A stretch of 64,000 bases of DNA from Frateuria soli (lineage in GTDB: Bacteria; Pseudomonadota; Gammaproteobacteria; Xanthomonadales; Rhodanobacteraceae). A program made the translations under genes and the position numbers. The stretch covers positions 1,550,001 through 1,614,000 of the forward strand of contig NZ_CP088252.1 of NCBI RefSeq assembly GCF_021117385.1. Reading direction: 5' to 3'. Shown here one piece after another: positions 23,561-32,714 of this stretch; positions within the stretch are counted from its first letter, which is position 1, and each line of letters starts with the position of its first letter. The notes below the pieces were generated by a model, which did not search any database, had not been told where the DNA came from, and saw only the letters and a program-made list of their open reading frames with translations.

Positions 23561-26109
23561 CTCCTTGCGTGGTCGCGCGGCCCCGGCCGTGCCTGCCGGC
23601 CGACCGGTCCGCCACGGCGCAGGCCGCCGACCAGCACGGGCAGCACGGCAAGCCAGACGACCAGCGCCAGCACCATCCCCGTCGCCACGGCCGCGGCAGC
23701 CGGGCCAGGCAGCGCCAGCGCGAGCAGCCCCCGCACGGCCGGCACGCCCAGCACCACGGCCAGCATGCCGCCCAGGCCGGCCAGCATGACGAGCAGCCAG
23801 CGGTTGCCCCGCCCGGGAATAACCGCGCCGCGCCGCTGGCGGCGCACCATCACGAGCAGCAGCAGGCAGGCCACCAGGCCGACGAACATCACCGCCCGCA
23901 CCTGCGCGGCGTCCCGCCCCTGCCAAAGCAGGAATCCGCAGGCACCCAGCAGGATCAGGGCCAGGCCACCGCCCTGGGCCAGCGCATAGGCCAGCTTCGC
24001 GGGCGCGAACGGTGTTTCCGCCGGCGGTCGTGGTGGGCGGCGCATGACGTCCGGCGCCTCCGGCTCGGCCTCGAACACCAGCGAGCAGGCCGGATCGATG
24101 ACCAGCTCCAGCAGCACGATGTGCACCGGCAGCAACAGCATCGGCCAGTGCAGCAGCGCCGGCATCAGCGCGAGCAGGATCACCGGCGCGTGCACCGCGA
24201 AGACGAAGGCGACCGCGTTGACGATGTTGTCGTAGATGCGCCGGCCCTGGCGGATCGCCCGCACGATGCTGGCGAAGCTGTCGTCGAGCAGTACCAGCGC
24301 CGCCGCCTCGCGCGCCACGTCGGTGCCGCGCTCGCCCATCGCGATGCCGATGTCCGCGGCCTTCAGTGCCGGCGCGTCGTTGACGCCGTCGCCGGTCATC
24401 GCCACCACCTCGCCCGCCTGTTGCAGCAGGCGCACCAGGCGCAGCTTCTGTTCCGGCCGCAGCCGCGCGCACACGTCGACCTGGCGCAGCTGCGCGCGCA
24501 GCGCCCCGTCGTCCAGGGCGTCGATGCGGTCGCCGGTGAGCACCTCGCCGGCGCGCGCCATGCCGATCTGGCCGGCGATCGCGCGCGCCGTCACCGGATG
24601 GTCCCCGGTCAGCATCAACACGCGCACGCCCGCCTGCCGGCAATCGGCCACGGCCGCGGGCACGCCCTCGCGCGGCGGGTCGCCGAAACCCACGAAACCC
24701 AGCAGGCGGTAATGGAAGTCCCGCTGGCTCGACGGCCAGTCCGCGCCGCTCCACCGCGCGCGGGCCACGCCCAGCACGCGCAAGCCGCGCGAGGCCATCG
24801 CCTCGACCTGCGCCAGCGCGATGGAAGCGGCGACCGGTTCCAGCCGGCACAGCGCAACGATCGCCTCGGGCGCGCCCTTGGCCGCCAGCAGGTAATCGCC
24901 GGACGGGTCCGGAAACGCGCGCGTCATCGCCAGTACGTCGGGCGAGAGCGGGTACTCGCACTCGGATGCCGGTTCCACCGCCATGTCGAGGGCGTCGGCG
25001 TGGCGCGCGGCATAGTCGCGGATGGCCTGCTCCATCGGATCGAACGGCGCCGGCGGCGTCGCCAGCAGCAGGCAGCGCGTCAGCTCGGCGCATCCGGGCG
25101 GAAGCGCTTGCGCCTCGCCGTCGTGCACCTGTCCGGCATCGGCACGGGCCAGCGCCATCAGGCGCATGCGGTTCTGCGTCAGCGTGCCGGTCTTGTCCAC
25201 CGCAAGCACCGTCACCGCGCCCAGCGCCTCCACCGCGGCCATGCGCCGCGTGAGTACCTGGTGGCGGGCCATGCGCCAGGCTCCCATGGCGAGGAACACG
25301 GTGAGGATCACCGGGATCTCCTCGGGCAGGATCGCCATGCTCAATGCAATGCCCGAGAGGATGCTGTCGAGCAGTCCGGCGCCGTCCCACAACCAGCGCA
25401 GCAGGGTGTAGCCCGTGGCCAGTGCCACCGCCGCCACCGCCAGCATGCGCACCAGCCGCGAGGAGGCACGCTGCATGCCCGAAGGCGTTTCGCGGGTGGA
25501 GGCCAGCGCCAGGCCGATCCGGCCCACCGCGGTGGCGGTGCCGGTGGCCACGACTTCGGCCAGGGCCCGACCCTTGGTGACGACCGTGCTCGCGTGCACG
25601 AGCGCATGCTCGCCCTCCGGCAACCGCGTGACCGCCACCGCCTCGCCGGTCAGCAACGACTCGTCGACCTCGAGCAGCCCTTCGCGCAACATCGCGTCGG
25701 CGGCGATGCGGTCGCCTTCGCCCAGCACCAGCAGGTCGCCGCGCACGACCTCTGCGGCGGGTATGCGCTGGTGGGTGCCGTCGCGAACCACCAGCGCGCG
25801 CGGCGCCGACAGGTCGCGCAGGGCTTCCAGCGCCCGTTGCGTCTTGCGTTCCTGTGCAAGCGTGATGCCGATCACCAGCACCACCGAGGCCAGCAGGAAC
25901 GTGGCCTCGGCGCGGTCGCCGAGCGCGAGGTAGAGCCCGCCGGCCACCAGCAGCAGCAGGAACATCGGCTCGACCAGTACCTTGAGCGCGATGCGCAGCA
26001 ACGGCTGGTGCCTGCCGCCAGGCAAGGCGTTCAGTCCATCCGCCTCGAGCCGGCGGCGGGCCTCGGCGCTGTCCAGTCCGCCCGGCCCGACCTGCGGCGG
26101 CGTCGACAC
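23557..26109 (-). CDS. P-type cation-transporting ATPase
   Basis: This 850-residue HAD-type cation pump has an N-terminal cation-ATPase domain, the actuator motif LLTGEAVAV, membrane motif AILPEEIPVILTVFLAMG, phosphorylation Asp in VDKTGTLTQNRM (about residue 305), KGAPEAIVALC in the nucleotide domain, hinge MTGDGVNDAPALKAADIGIAMG, and about six C-terminal membrane helices. Closest relatives are type II Ca2+/Mn2+/Mg2+-like pumps; the ion is not certain, and PEEIP replaces the usual PEGLP. I chose GTG 26109, 5 bp after the USP stop. It is the third gene of the SDR / USP / ATPase operon. A P-type ATPase (CtpF) also belongs to the DosR regulon. Confidence 0.88.
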   Translation of the reverse strand: MSTPPQVGPGGLDSAEARRRLEADGLNALPGGRHQPLLRIALKVLVEPMFLLLLVAGGLYLALGDRAEATFLLASVVLVIGITLAQERKTQRALEALRDLSAPRALVVRDGTHQRIPAAEVVRGDLLVLGEGDRIAADAMLREGLLEVDESLLTGEAVAVTRLPEGEHALVHASTVVTKGRALAEVVATGTATAVGRIGLALASTRETPSGMQRASSRLVRMLAVAAVALATGYTLLRWLWDGAGLLDSILSGIALSMAILPEEIPVILTVFLAMGAWRMARHQVLTRRMAAVEALGAVTVLAVDKTGTLTQNRMRLMALARADAGQVHDGEAQALPPGCAELTRCLLLATPPAPFDPMEQAIRDYAARHADALDMAVEPASECEYPLSPDVLAMTRAFPDPSGDYLLAAKGAPEAIVALCRLEPVAASIALAQVEAMASRGLRVLGVARARWSGADWPSSQRDFHYRLLGFVGFGDPPREGVPAAVADCRQAGVRVLMLTGDHPVTARAIAGQIGMARAGEVLTGDRIDALDDGALRAQLRQVDVCARLRPEQKLRLVRLLQQAGEVVAMTGDGVNDAPALKAADIGIAMGERGTDVAREAAALVLLDDSFASIVRAIRQGRRIYDNIVNAVAFVFAVHAPVILLALMPALLHWPMLLLPVHIVLLELVIDPACSLVFEAEPEAPDVMRRPPRPPAETPFAPAKLAYALAQGGGLALILLGACGFLLWQGRDAAQVRAVMFVGLVACLLLLVMVRRQRRGAVIPGRGNRWLLVMLAGLGGMLAVVLGVPAVRGLLALALPGPAAAAVATGMVLALVVWLAVLPVLVGGLRRGGPVGRQARPGPRDHARS

Positions 26110-26114
26110 GACAC

Positions 26115-26552
26115 TCAACGGCAGACCATCACCGGAAGCGGGCTGCGCACCAGTACCTTCTGCGCCTCGCTGCCCAGCAACAGCTTGGTGAAGCCGCGCC
26201 AGCCGTGCGAGCCCATCACGATCAAATCGCACCCGCGCTTCTGCGCGACGTCGAGGATCGCGTCGCAGGGGTGCTTGTGGAACACATAGTCGCTCTCGCA
26301 CGGAACACCGGCCCGCTGCGCCTTCTCGCGCACCTCGCCCAGGTAGCGCTCGGCCCAGCGCACCGATTCCTCGGTATAGCTGCTCTCGCTTTCGGGAATG
26401 ACCTGCGTCATGTAGGAAAGCGCCTGGAACGGAAGGATCACGTGCAACGCGTACACGCTCGCGTTGAGCGCCTTGGCCAGCTCGAGCCCCTGGTCCACCG
26501 CACGGGTGGATACCTCGGAACCGTCGGTCGGCAACAGGATGTGCTTGAACAT
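26115..26552 (-). CDS. Universal stress protein, single domain
   Basis: This 145-residue canonical UspA is the only single-domain member here. It shows KHILLPTDGSEVSTRAVDQGLELA at the N-terminus and DLIVMGSHGWRGFTKLLLGSEAQKVL at the C-terminus, an intact G-x2-G-x9-G-S ATP-binding loop. It is preceded by AAGGAGAG and lies 11 bp behind the SDR gene and 5 bp before the P-type ATPase, so the three form one operon. Confidence 0.93.
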   Translation of the reverse strand: MFKHILLPTDGSEVSTRAVDQGLELAKALNASVYALHVILPFQALSYMTQVIPESESSYTEESVRWAERYLGEVREKAQRAGVPCESDYVFHKHPCDAILDVAQKRGCDLIVMGSHGWRGFTKLLLGSEAQKVLVRSPLPVMVCR

Positions 26553-26563
26553 GCGCCTCTCCT

Positions 26564-27334
26564 TCAGCGGCAGGTGTAGCCGCCGTCTATGACCAGTTCG
26601 CTGCCGGTGACGAACTTGGCTTCGTCGCTGGCCAGGTAGACCACGCCCCAGGCGATGTCGTCGGGCTCGCCCATGTGGCCCAGCGGATGCAGCGCGTCGG
26701 TCTTGCGGCGCTGCTCGTCGAGGTCGCCGCCGTGGCCGGACAGGAACCCGTGCACCATCGGCGTCCAGATGAAGCCCGGGTGCACCGAATTGACCCGGAT
26801 GCCCTCGCGCGCGTACAGCAGCGCATCGGTCTTGCTCATCAGCCGCACGGCGCCCTTGGAGGCGTGGTATGGCGGCACGTCGGCCGCGCCGATGAGGCCG
26901 TAGATCGAGGACAGGTTGACGATGCTGCCGCCGCCGGCGCGGCGCATGTGCGCGATCGCATGCTTGGTGCAGAAGAACACGCCCTTGACGTTGACCGCCT
27001 GGACGAGGTCCCACTCTTCCTCGGTCAATTCGTCCGTGGGCTTGTCCGCCCCGGCGATGCCGGCATTGTTGACCAGGACGTCCAGCCGTCCGAACAGGCT
27101 CGCGACCTCGTCGAAGACCTTGGCCACCTCGGCCTCGCGGGTGACGTCGGCGTGGAAATAGCGGGCCTGCCTGCCCAGCCCGACCAGGTCGCCGGCCAGC
27201 TCGCGGCCGGCGTCGTCCGCGCGGTCGAGGATCGCCACGCGGGCGCCCTCCTCCGCCATGCGTCGCGCACAGGCGGCGCCTATGCCGACGGCGCCGCCGG
27301 TCACGATGACGGCCTTGTCCTGGAGCCTGTTCAT
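26564..27334 (-). CDS. Short-chain dehydrogenase/reductase
   Basis: This 256-residue classical SDR has the cofactor motif VTGGAVGIGAA, NNAG at LVNNAGIAG, catalytic Ser in IVNLSSIYGL, the YHASK active-site Tyr/Lys, and HPGFIWTPM. Asp in AILDRAD after strand two suggests NAD(H). It resembles glucose/3-oxoacyl-type dehydrogenases; the substrate is not predictable. ATG 27334 is chosen; an in-frame GTG nine bases upstream is possible. It heads an operon with the single-domain USP and the P-type ATPase, under an FNR-type box 66 bp upstream. Confidence 0.87.
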   Translation of the reverse strand: MNRLQDKAVIVTGGAVGIGAACARRMAEEGARVAILDRADDAGRELAGDLVGLGRQARYFHADVTREAEVAKVFDEVASLFGRLDVLVNNAGIAGADKPTDELTEEEWDLVQAVNVKGVFFCTKHAIAHMRRAGGGSIVNLSSIYGLIGAADVPPYHASKGAVRLMSKTDALLYAREGIRVNSVHPGFIWTPMVHGFLSGHGGDLDEQRRKTDALHPLGHMGEPDDIAWGVVYLASDEAKFVTGSELVIDGGYTCR

Positions 27335-27393
27335 GGGTACCACCCCGCGCTGACCGATTGCTGGCCAGCCTAGGCCGCCGTCGCGGCCGGGAC

Positions 27394-27407
27394 TTGACTC
27401 TGGTCAA
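27394..27407. promoter_or_regulatory. FNR-type box TTGACTCTGGTCAA
   Basis: TTGAC-TCTG-GTCAA is centred 66 bp before the SDR start (minus strand). TAGGCT on that strand (27367-27372) follows after exactly 21 bp. Confidence 0.76.
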
Positions 27408-27463
27408 CGTGGAGACTGTTTTCCCCGAAGCCCCCGGGCGGGCCGGCCGCGGCCCGCGCGCGG

Positions 27464-27477
27464 TTGATCCTGATCAA
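27464..27477. promoter_or_regulatory. FNR-type box TTGATCCTGATCAA
   Basis: Perfect TTGAT-CCTG-ATCAA, centred 59 bp before the plus-strand USP at 27530, the first gene of the phosphoketolase/acetate kinase operon. The -10 is weak; GAGCAT lies 22 bp downstream. Confidence 0.76.
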
Positions 27478-27529
27478 GCCCCCGCGTACGCCGGCGGCCG
27501 AGCATGAAGGCCGGCCGGAGGGAACGCCC

Positions 27530-28333
27530 ATGTACGAGATGATCATCGACGTCGACCAGATGCGCGAGGACCTCCCCGCCATCCAGCTGGGCCTTGCCGT
27601 CGCGCGGCAGCAGCAGGCCTTCGTGGCGGGCGTGCACATCATCCAGCAGATTCCCTCGGTGACCGCCATCCCCGACGCGCTGGCGATCCTGGAGGCCGAG
27701 GAGGAATCGGCACGCCGGCGCGCGCCGTGGTGGCAGGAGCTGTGTCGCCGCTCCAACGTGGAAGGCGGCTGGGAGGTCTTCCGCGGACCCTACGTCCCCG
27801 TGCTGGCACACCGTTCGCGGATGGCCGACCTGCTCGTATGCAGCGCCCCGGCCGGCAACCAGGATTTTCCCGTGGGGTGGGACAACGTCACGCGCACCCT
27901 GTTCGCCGGCGGCGTGCCGGTGCTGCTGGCGCCGGTCGCCTACGAGGTGCGCGGCGCACCCGCGCGCGTGCTGGTGGCGTGGAACGGCTCGGGCGAATCC
28001 ACCGAGGCCATCCGTGCCGCGCTGCCGCTGCTGCGCAAGGCATCCGAAGTGCACCTGCTCGACGGCTGGCGCCAGACCCTGCCCGGCTTCGGGCCGCCCG
28101 CGCTTGCCGTGGGCGATTGGCTGGCGCGACAGGGCGTCGTCGTGCGGCAGCGGCGTGCATTCGACCCGGCCGAGGACGCCGGCGTGCACCTGCTGCGCGA
28201 GGCCGAGGCGATGCAGGCGGACCTGCTGGTGATGGGCGCGTGGGGACGCTCGCGCCTCACCGAACTGGTGCTCGGCGGTACCACTCATTACGTGCTTGCA
28301 CACACGCACCTGCCGTTGCTGCTGGCGCATTGA
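27530..28333 (+). CDS. Universal stress protein, tandem-domain type
   Basis: This 267-residue protein follows a strong GGAGGGAA site. The N-terminal half includes a segment rich in Glu/Arg ([19 protein letters not shown]) also seen in the USPs at 7443 and 12796. The C-terminal domain has [20 protein letters not shown] and the loop [17 protein letters not shown]. It is the first gene of the operon with phosphoketolase (40-bp gap) and acetate kinase, under a perfect FNR-type box. Confidence 0.88.
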   Translation: MYEMIIDVDQMREDLPAIQLGLAVARQQQAFVAGVHIIQQIPSVTAIPDALAILEAEEESARRRAPWWQELCRRSNVEGGWEVFRGPYVPVLAHRSRMADLLVCSAPAGNQDFPVGWDNVTRTLFAGGVPVLLAPVAYEVRGAPARVLVAWNGSGESTEAIRAALPLLRKASEVHLLDGWRQTLPGFGPPALAVGDWLARQGVVVRQRRAFDPAEDAGVHLLREAEAMQADLLVMGAWGRSRLTELVLGGTTHYVLAHTHLPLLLAH

Positions 28334-28373
28334 AACGCCCGGGCCTTCACCTCATCCACGCGGAGCCGGCTAC

Positions 28374-30791
28374 ATGTTCACCGACGACCCAGCACGAGCC
28401 CCGGAGCCTGCCATGCCGATGCCGCTGTCGGACGAACTGCTGGGGCGGATGGATGCCTACTGGCGCGCGTCCAACTACCTCACCGTCGGCCAGATCTACC
28501 TGCAGGACAACCCGCTGCTGGAAGTGCCGCTGGAGCGCCGCCACATCAAGCCGCGGCTGCTCGGGCACTGGGGCACCACCAGTGGGCTGAACTTCCTGTA
28601 CGTGCACCTGAACCGGCTGATCAAGGCACACGACCTGGACATGGTCTACGTGATCGGCCCGGGGCACGGGGGCCCCGGGCTGGTCGCGCAGTCGTACCTG
28701 GAGGGCACCTACACCGAGTTCTATCCGGACATCGAGCGCGACAGCAACGGCATGCGCCGGCTGTTCCGCCAGTTCTCCTGGCCCTACGGCGTACCCAGCC
28801 ACGTCGCGCCGGAGACGCCCGGCTCGATCCATGAGGGCGGCGAGCTCGGCTACTCGCTGGCGCATGCCTTCGGCGCGGCGTTCGACAATCCCGACCTCGT
28901 CGTCGCCTGCATCGTGGGCGACGGCGAGGCGGAGACCGGCGCGCTGGCGACGAGCTGGCACTCGAACAAGTTCCTCGATCCGGCACGCGACGGCGCGGTG
29001 CTGCCGATCCTGCACCTCAACGGGTACAAGATCGCCAACCCGACGCTGCTCGCGCGCATCACGCCGGAGGAGCTGGAGTCTCTGTTCCGCGGCTACGGCT
29101 ACGAGCCGTTGCTGGTCGAGGGCGACGATCCGGCCACCGTGCACCAGCAACTGGCCGCCGCGCTGGACCGCGCGCTCGCGCGCATCGGCGAGATCCAGCG
29201 TACCGCCCGCGCCAGCATGGACCGCCCGCCGGAGCGGCCGCGCTGGCCGATGATCGTGTTCCGCACGCCCAAGGGCTGGACCGGTCCGAAGGTGGTCGAC
29301 GGCCTGCCGGTGGAAGGCACCTGGCGCGCCCACCAGGTGCCGCTGAAGGATTTCGACAAGCCCGGGCACGTCAAGCTGCTCGAGGACTGGCTGTTGAGCT
29401 ACCGCCCGCGCGAGCTGTTCGACGCCGAGGGCCGCCTGAAGCCTGAGCTGGCCGAACTCGCGCCGACCGGGCGCCGCCGCATGGGCGCCAACCCGCACGC
29501 CAACGGCGGCATGCTGCTGCAGCCGCTCACCCTGCCCCGCTTCCGCGATCACGCGGTGGACGTGCCCTCGCCCGGCGCGGTGGAAATGGAATCCACGCGC
29601 GCACTCGGCAAGTACCTGCGCGAGGTGATGCGGCTGAACGCCTCGGCACGCAACTTCCGCCTGTTCGGCCCGGACGAGACCGCCTCCAACCGGCTGCAGG
29701 ACGTGTTCGAGGCGACATCCAAGACCTGGATGGCGGCGATCGAGCCGGTGGACGTGAACCTGGCGCCGGAAGGGCGCGTGATGGAGGTGCTGAGCGAGCA
29801 CCTGTGCCAGGGCTGGCTGGAGGGCTACCTGCTGACCGGCCGGCACGGGTTGTTCTCGTGCTACGAGGCGTTCATCCACATCATCGACTCGATGTTCAAC
29901 CAGCACGCCAAGTGGCTCAAGACCACGCGCCACATTCCCTGGCGCGTGCCGATCGCCTCGCTCAACTACCTGCTCAGCTCGCACGTGTGGCGGCAGGACC
30001 ACAACGGCTTCTCGCACCAGGACCCGGGCTTCCTCGACCACGTCGCCAACAAGAAGGCTGACGTGGTGCGCATCTACCTGCCGCCGGATGCCAACTGCCT
30101 GCTGTCGATCGCCGACCACTGCCTGCGCAGCCGCAATTACGTCAACGTGATCGTGGCCGGCAAGCAGCCGGCTCCGCAGTGGCTGGACATCGACGCGGCC
30201 GCCCGCCACTGCAGCGTCGGCGCCGGCACCTGGGAATGGGCCGGCAACGCCGGCGACGCCGAACCGGACGTGGTGATGGCCTGCGCCGGCGACGTGCCGA
30301 CGCTGGAAACACTCGCCGCGGTCACCCTGTTGCGCGACTACGCGCCGGACCTGCGCGTGCGCGTGGTCAACGTGGTCGACCTGATGGTGCTGCAGCCACC
30401 CGGCGAGCATCCGCACGCGCTGAGCGACCACGACTTCGATGCGCTGTTCACCCGCGACCGGCCGGTGATCTTCGCCTTCCACGGCTACCCCGGGCTGATC
30501 CACCGCCTCGCCTATCGCCGCCACAATCACGACAACCTGCACGTGCGCGGCTACAAGGAGGAAGGCACCACCACCACGCCGTTCGACATGACGGTGATGA
30601 ACAACCTGGACCGCTACCAGCTCGCGCTGGACGCGATCCTGCGCGTGCCGCGGCTGGCGCACCTCGCCTCGGACGCGACCGACCGCTACTGGACGACCAT
30701 GGAGCGCCACCGCCTGTACATCAGCGAGCACGGCGAGGACCTGCCGGAGGTGGCGCAGTGGCGATGGACGCCCGGGACGCGACCGGCGTGA
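28374..30791 (+). CDS. Phosphoketolase (xylulose-5-phosphate/fructose-6-phosphate)
   Basis: This 805-residue thiamine-diphosphate enzyme cleaves xylulose-5-phosphate, and often fructose-6-phosphate, with phosphate to acetyl phosphate plus glyceraldehyde-3-phosphate or erythrose-4-phosphate. Diagnostic motifs are [37 protein letters not shown], the ThDP site [20 protein letters not shown], the SYEAF-like segment [21 protein letters not shown], and [20 protein letters not shown]. The length fits the family. ATG 28374 is chosen (GGAG upstream); ATG 28413 is a close alternative. Acetate kinase follows directly, so the pair makes ATP from sugar phosphates without respiration. Confidence 0.95.
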   Translation: MFTDDPARAPEPAMPMPLSDELLGRMDAYWRASNYLTVGQIYLQDNPLLEVPLERRHIKPRLLGHWGTTSGLNFLYVHLNRLIKAHDLDMVYVIGPGHGGPGLVAQSYLEGTYTEFYPDIERDSNGMRRLFRQFSWPYGVPSHVAPETPGSIHEGGELGYSLAHAFGAAFDNPDLVVACIVGDGEAETGALATSWHSNKFLDPARDGAVLPILHLNGYKIANPTLLARITPEELESLFRGYGYEPLLVEGDDPATVHQQLAAALDRALARIGEIQRTARASMDRPPERPRWPMIVFRTPKGWTGPKVVDGLPVEGTWRAHQVPLKDFDKPGHVKLLEDWLLSYRPRELFDAEGRLKPELAELAPTGRRRMGANPHANGGMLLQPLTLPRFRDHAVDVPSPGAVEMESTRALGKYLREVMRLNASARNFRLFGPDETASNRLQDVFEATSKTWMAAIEPVDVNLAPEGRVMEVLSEHLCQGWLEGYLLTGRHGLFSCYEAFIHIIDSMFNQHAKWLKTTRHIPWRVPIASLNYLLSSHVWRQDHNGFSHQDPGFLDHVANKKADVVRIYLPPDANCLLSIADHCLRSRNYVNVIVAGKQPAPQWLDIDAAARHCSVGAGTWEWAGNAGDAEPDVVMACAGDVPTLETLAAVTLLRDYAPDLRVRVVNVVDLMVLQPPGEHPHALSDHDFDALFTRDRPVIFAFHGYPGLIHRLAYRRHNHDNLHVRGYKEEGTTTTPFDMTVMNNLDRYQLALDAILRVPRLAHLASDATDRYWTTMERHRLYISEHGEDLPEVAQWRWTPGTRPA

Positions 30792-32047
30792 ACCCGGGCG
30801 GCATCCATGTGCTGGCGGTCAACTGCGGCTCGTCCTCGCTGAAGTTCGGCGTGTTCAGGGCGCGTGGGTGCGAGATGCACCCGCGCGTCACCGGCGAGGC
30901 GCAGGCGATCGGCAGTTCGGCCGGCCTGCTGCGCGTGCGCGACGGCCACGGCGGCGTCACGCTGCACGAGGAGACCGTCGCGATCGCCGACAGCGTGCAG
31001 GCCTTCGGCCGCATCGCGCGGCTGCTTGCGGGCATGGACGTGCCGGCCCCCGACGCGATCGGCCACCGCATCGTGCACGGTGGCCCACGCCTGCGTGCGC
31101 ATGCGCGCATCGACGCGGCGGTCATGGCGCAGCTGGAGGCGGCCAGCATCTTCGCGCCGCTGCACGTGCCGGCGGCGCTGTCGGTGGTCCGCGCCGCGCA
31201 GGCGCGCTACCCGTCGCTGCCGCAGGTGGCCTGCCTGGATACCGCGTTCCATGCCGCGCTGCCCGAGGAGGCGCGCACCCTGCCCATCGATCGCGCGCTG
31301 CTGGCCGAGGGCGTTCAGCGCTACGGTTTTCACGGGCTGTCGTGCGCCTCGATCCTGGCGCAATGGCCGGAGGCGCCGCCACGGCTGGTGATCGCGCACC
31401 TGGGCAGCGGCGCCAGCGTCACCGCGGTACGCGAGGGTCGCTCCGTCGACACCAGCATGGGCATGACGCCCAACGGCGGCGTGGTGATGGCCACCCGCAG
31501 CGGCGACCTGGACCCGGGCGTGCTGACCTGGCTGATCCGCGAGAAGGGCATGGATGCGCGCGCACTCGAACGGCTGGTCGATCACCGCTCCGGGCTGCTC
31601 GGCATCTCGGGCATCAGCGGCGACCTGCGCCGGCTGCGGCAGGTGGAACGCAGGGAACCGGCCGCGAAGCTGGCGATCGGCATGTTCGTGCTCTCGGTGC
31701 GCAAGCAGATCGCCGCCATGACGGCGGTGCTGCACGGCATCGACGCGCTGGTGTTCACCGGCGGCATCGGCGAACACGACGCGCAGGTGCGTGCCGACAT
31801 CTGCGAAGGACTGGGCTGGGCGGGCATCCGCCTGGACGCGTCACGCAATCGCGGCGGCGCGCTGCGCATCGGCACGCGCGACGCCGCCTGCGAGGTGCGC
31901 GTCATGCCCTCGGAGGAAGAGCGCCAGATCTGCCGGCACGTGCACGCGCTGCTGGCCGGCACGGGCGATCAGCGCGAGGACAGCGCCTCGCCGCCATCGC
32001 AGTCGCCCAGCAGCTTGGACGCTCGCAACCAGGCCGGATCGGGATAG
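30764..32047 (+). CDS. ackA: Acetate kinase
   Basis: The product has about 427 residues and converts acetyl phosphate plus ADP to acetate and ATP. Family motifs are visible: [15 protein letters not shown] near the start, [61 protein letters not shown] and [13 protein letters not shown]. The start is uncertain: ATG 30764, or GTG 30758 (better spacing from GGAGG) or GTG 30788 (overlapping the phosphoketolase stop). The last 25 residues are a Ser/Pro/Gln-rich tail encoded over the 3' end of the convergent L,D-transpeptidase gene, an overlap of 79 bp. Confidence 0.93.
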   Translation: MDARDATGVNPGGIHVLAVNCGSSSLKFGVFRARGCEMHPRVTGEAQAIGSSAGLLRVRDGHGGVTLHEETVAIADSVQAFGRIARLLAGMDVPAPDAIGHRIVHGGPRLRAHARIDAAVMAQLEAASIFAPLHVPAALSVVRAAQARYPSLPQVACLDTAFHAALPEEARTLPIDRALLAEGVQRYGFHGLSCASILAQWPEAPPRLVIAHLGSGASVTAVREGRSVDTSMGMTPNGGVVMATRSGDLDPGVLTWLIREKGMDARALERLVDHRSGLLGISGISGDLRRLRQVERREPAAKLAIGMFVLSVRKQIAAMTAVLHGIDALVFTGGIGEHDAQVRADICEGLGWAGIRLDASRNRGGALRIGTRDAACEVRVMPSEEERQICRHVHALLAGTGDQREDSASPPSQSPSSLDARNQAGSG

Positions 32048-32661
32048 TAGGCGAACACCACCGAGCGATCAGCGATCGCATCGATCAGCTTGTGCGCCAC
32101 GCCCGCGCGCACCGCGGGACAACCCCAGCTCCGGCCGAGCCGGCCCTGGCTCTGCGCAAACGTCTCGCTGACGTATTTCGCCCCGTGGATGACGATCGCG
32201 CGCTCCTCGGCGCGGTCGTTGAAGCGTCCGTCGATGCCCTTCAGTCGCAGCGAATAGCCGTTGTGCCCGTTGTAGGTGCCGTCGGTGACGAACGTCCCGA
32301 TGCTCGACATCAGGCTGCCCGGCCGATTGGAGAAATGCGTCGCCATGTTGTCGCCACTGTTGCGCCCATGCGCCACCCGCTCGTGGAACAACAGGCGCGG
32401 TTGCTGCCCGAGCCGGAACACCCACAACCGCGGCGTGGTCGAGGGCAGCGAATAGTCGATCACGCTCAGCGTGTTCGCCGGCATGCTTCGCTGCACGCAG
32501 GCCAGCGCTCGGGAAGCCAGCGCCAGCACTTTCGGATTGGCCTTCGGCGCGGCCTGGCTCAAGGCCCGGGCCAGGTGATCGGAAGCGGAGGGGGACGCGC
32601 CGGCGCCCAGCGGGGCGAGGCACAACGCAGCGGCGGCGAAACGACGGAGGAAAGCAGGCAT
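31969..32661 (-). CDS. Murein L,D-transpeptidase catalytic-domain protein (YkuD_2-like)
   Basis: This 230-residue exported protein starts with a signal peptide (RRFAAAALCLAPLGAGASPS). The catalytic region shows IVIHGAKYVSETFAQSQG and SWGCPAVR with the nucleophilic Cys, matching the YkuD_2 family that forms 3-3 crosslinks or anchors lipoproteins in peptidoglycan. It lies 53 bp behind a second L,D-transpeptidase gene, likely co-transcribed. Its 3' end overlaps that of ackA on the opposite strand. ATG 32661 is chosen; a TTG 18 bases upstream is possible. Confidence 0.85.
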   Translation of the reverse strand: MPAFLRRFAAAALCLAPLGAGASPSASDHLARALSQAAPKANPKVLALASRALACVQRSMPANTLSVIDYSLPSTTPRLWVFRLGQQPRLLFHERVAHGRNSGDNMATHFSNRPGSLMSSIGTFVTDGTYNGHNGYSLRLKGIDGRFNDRAEERAIVIHGAKYVSETFAQSQGRLGRSWGCPAVRAGVAHKLIDAIADRSVVFAYYPDPAWLRASKLLGDCDGGEALSSR

Positions 32662-32714
32662 GGACAGTACGGCAGCCAAAATCCTAGCTTGCCGTGCTGG
32701 GCCTTAATAAATCG

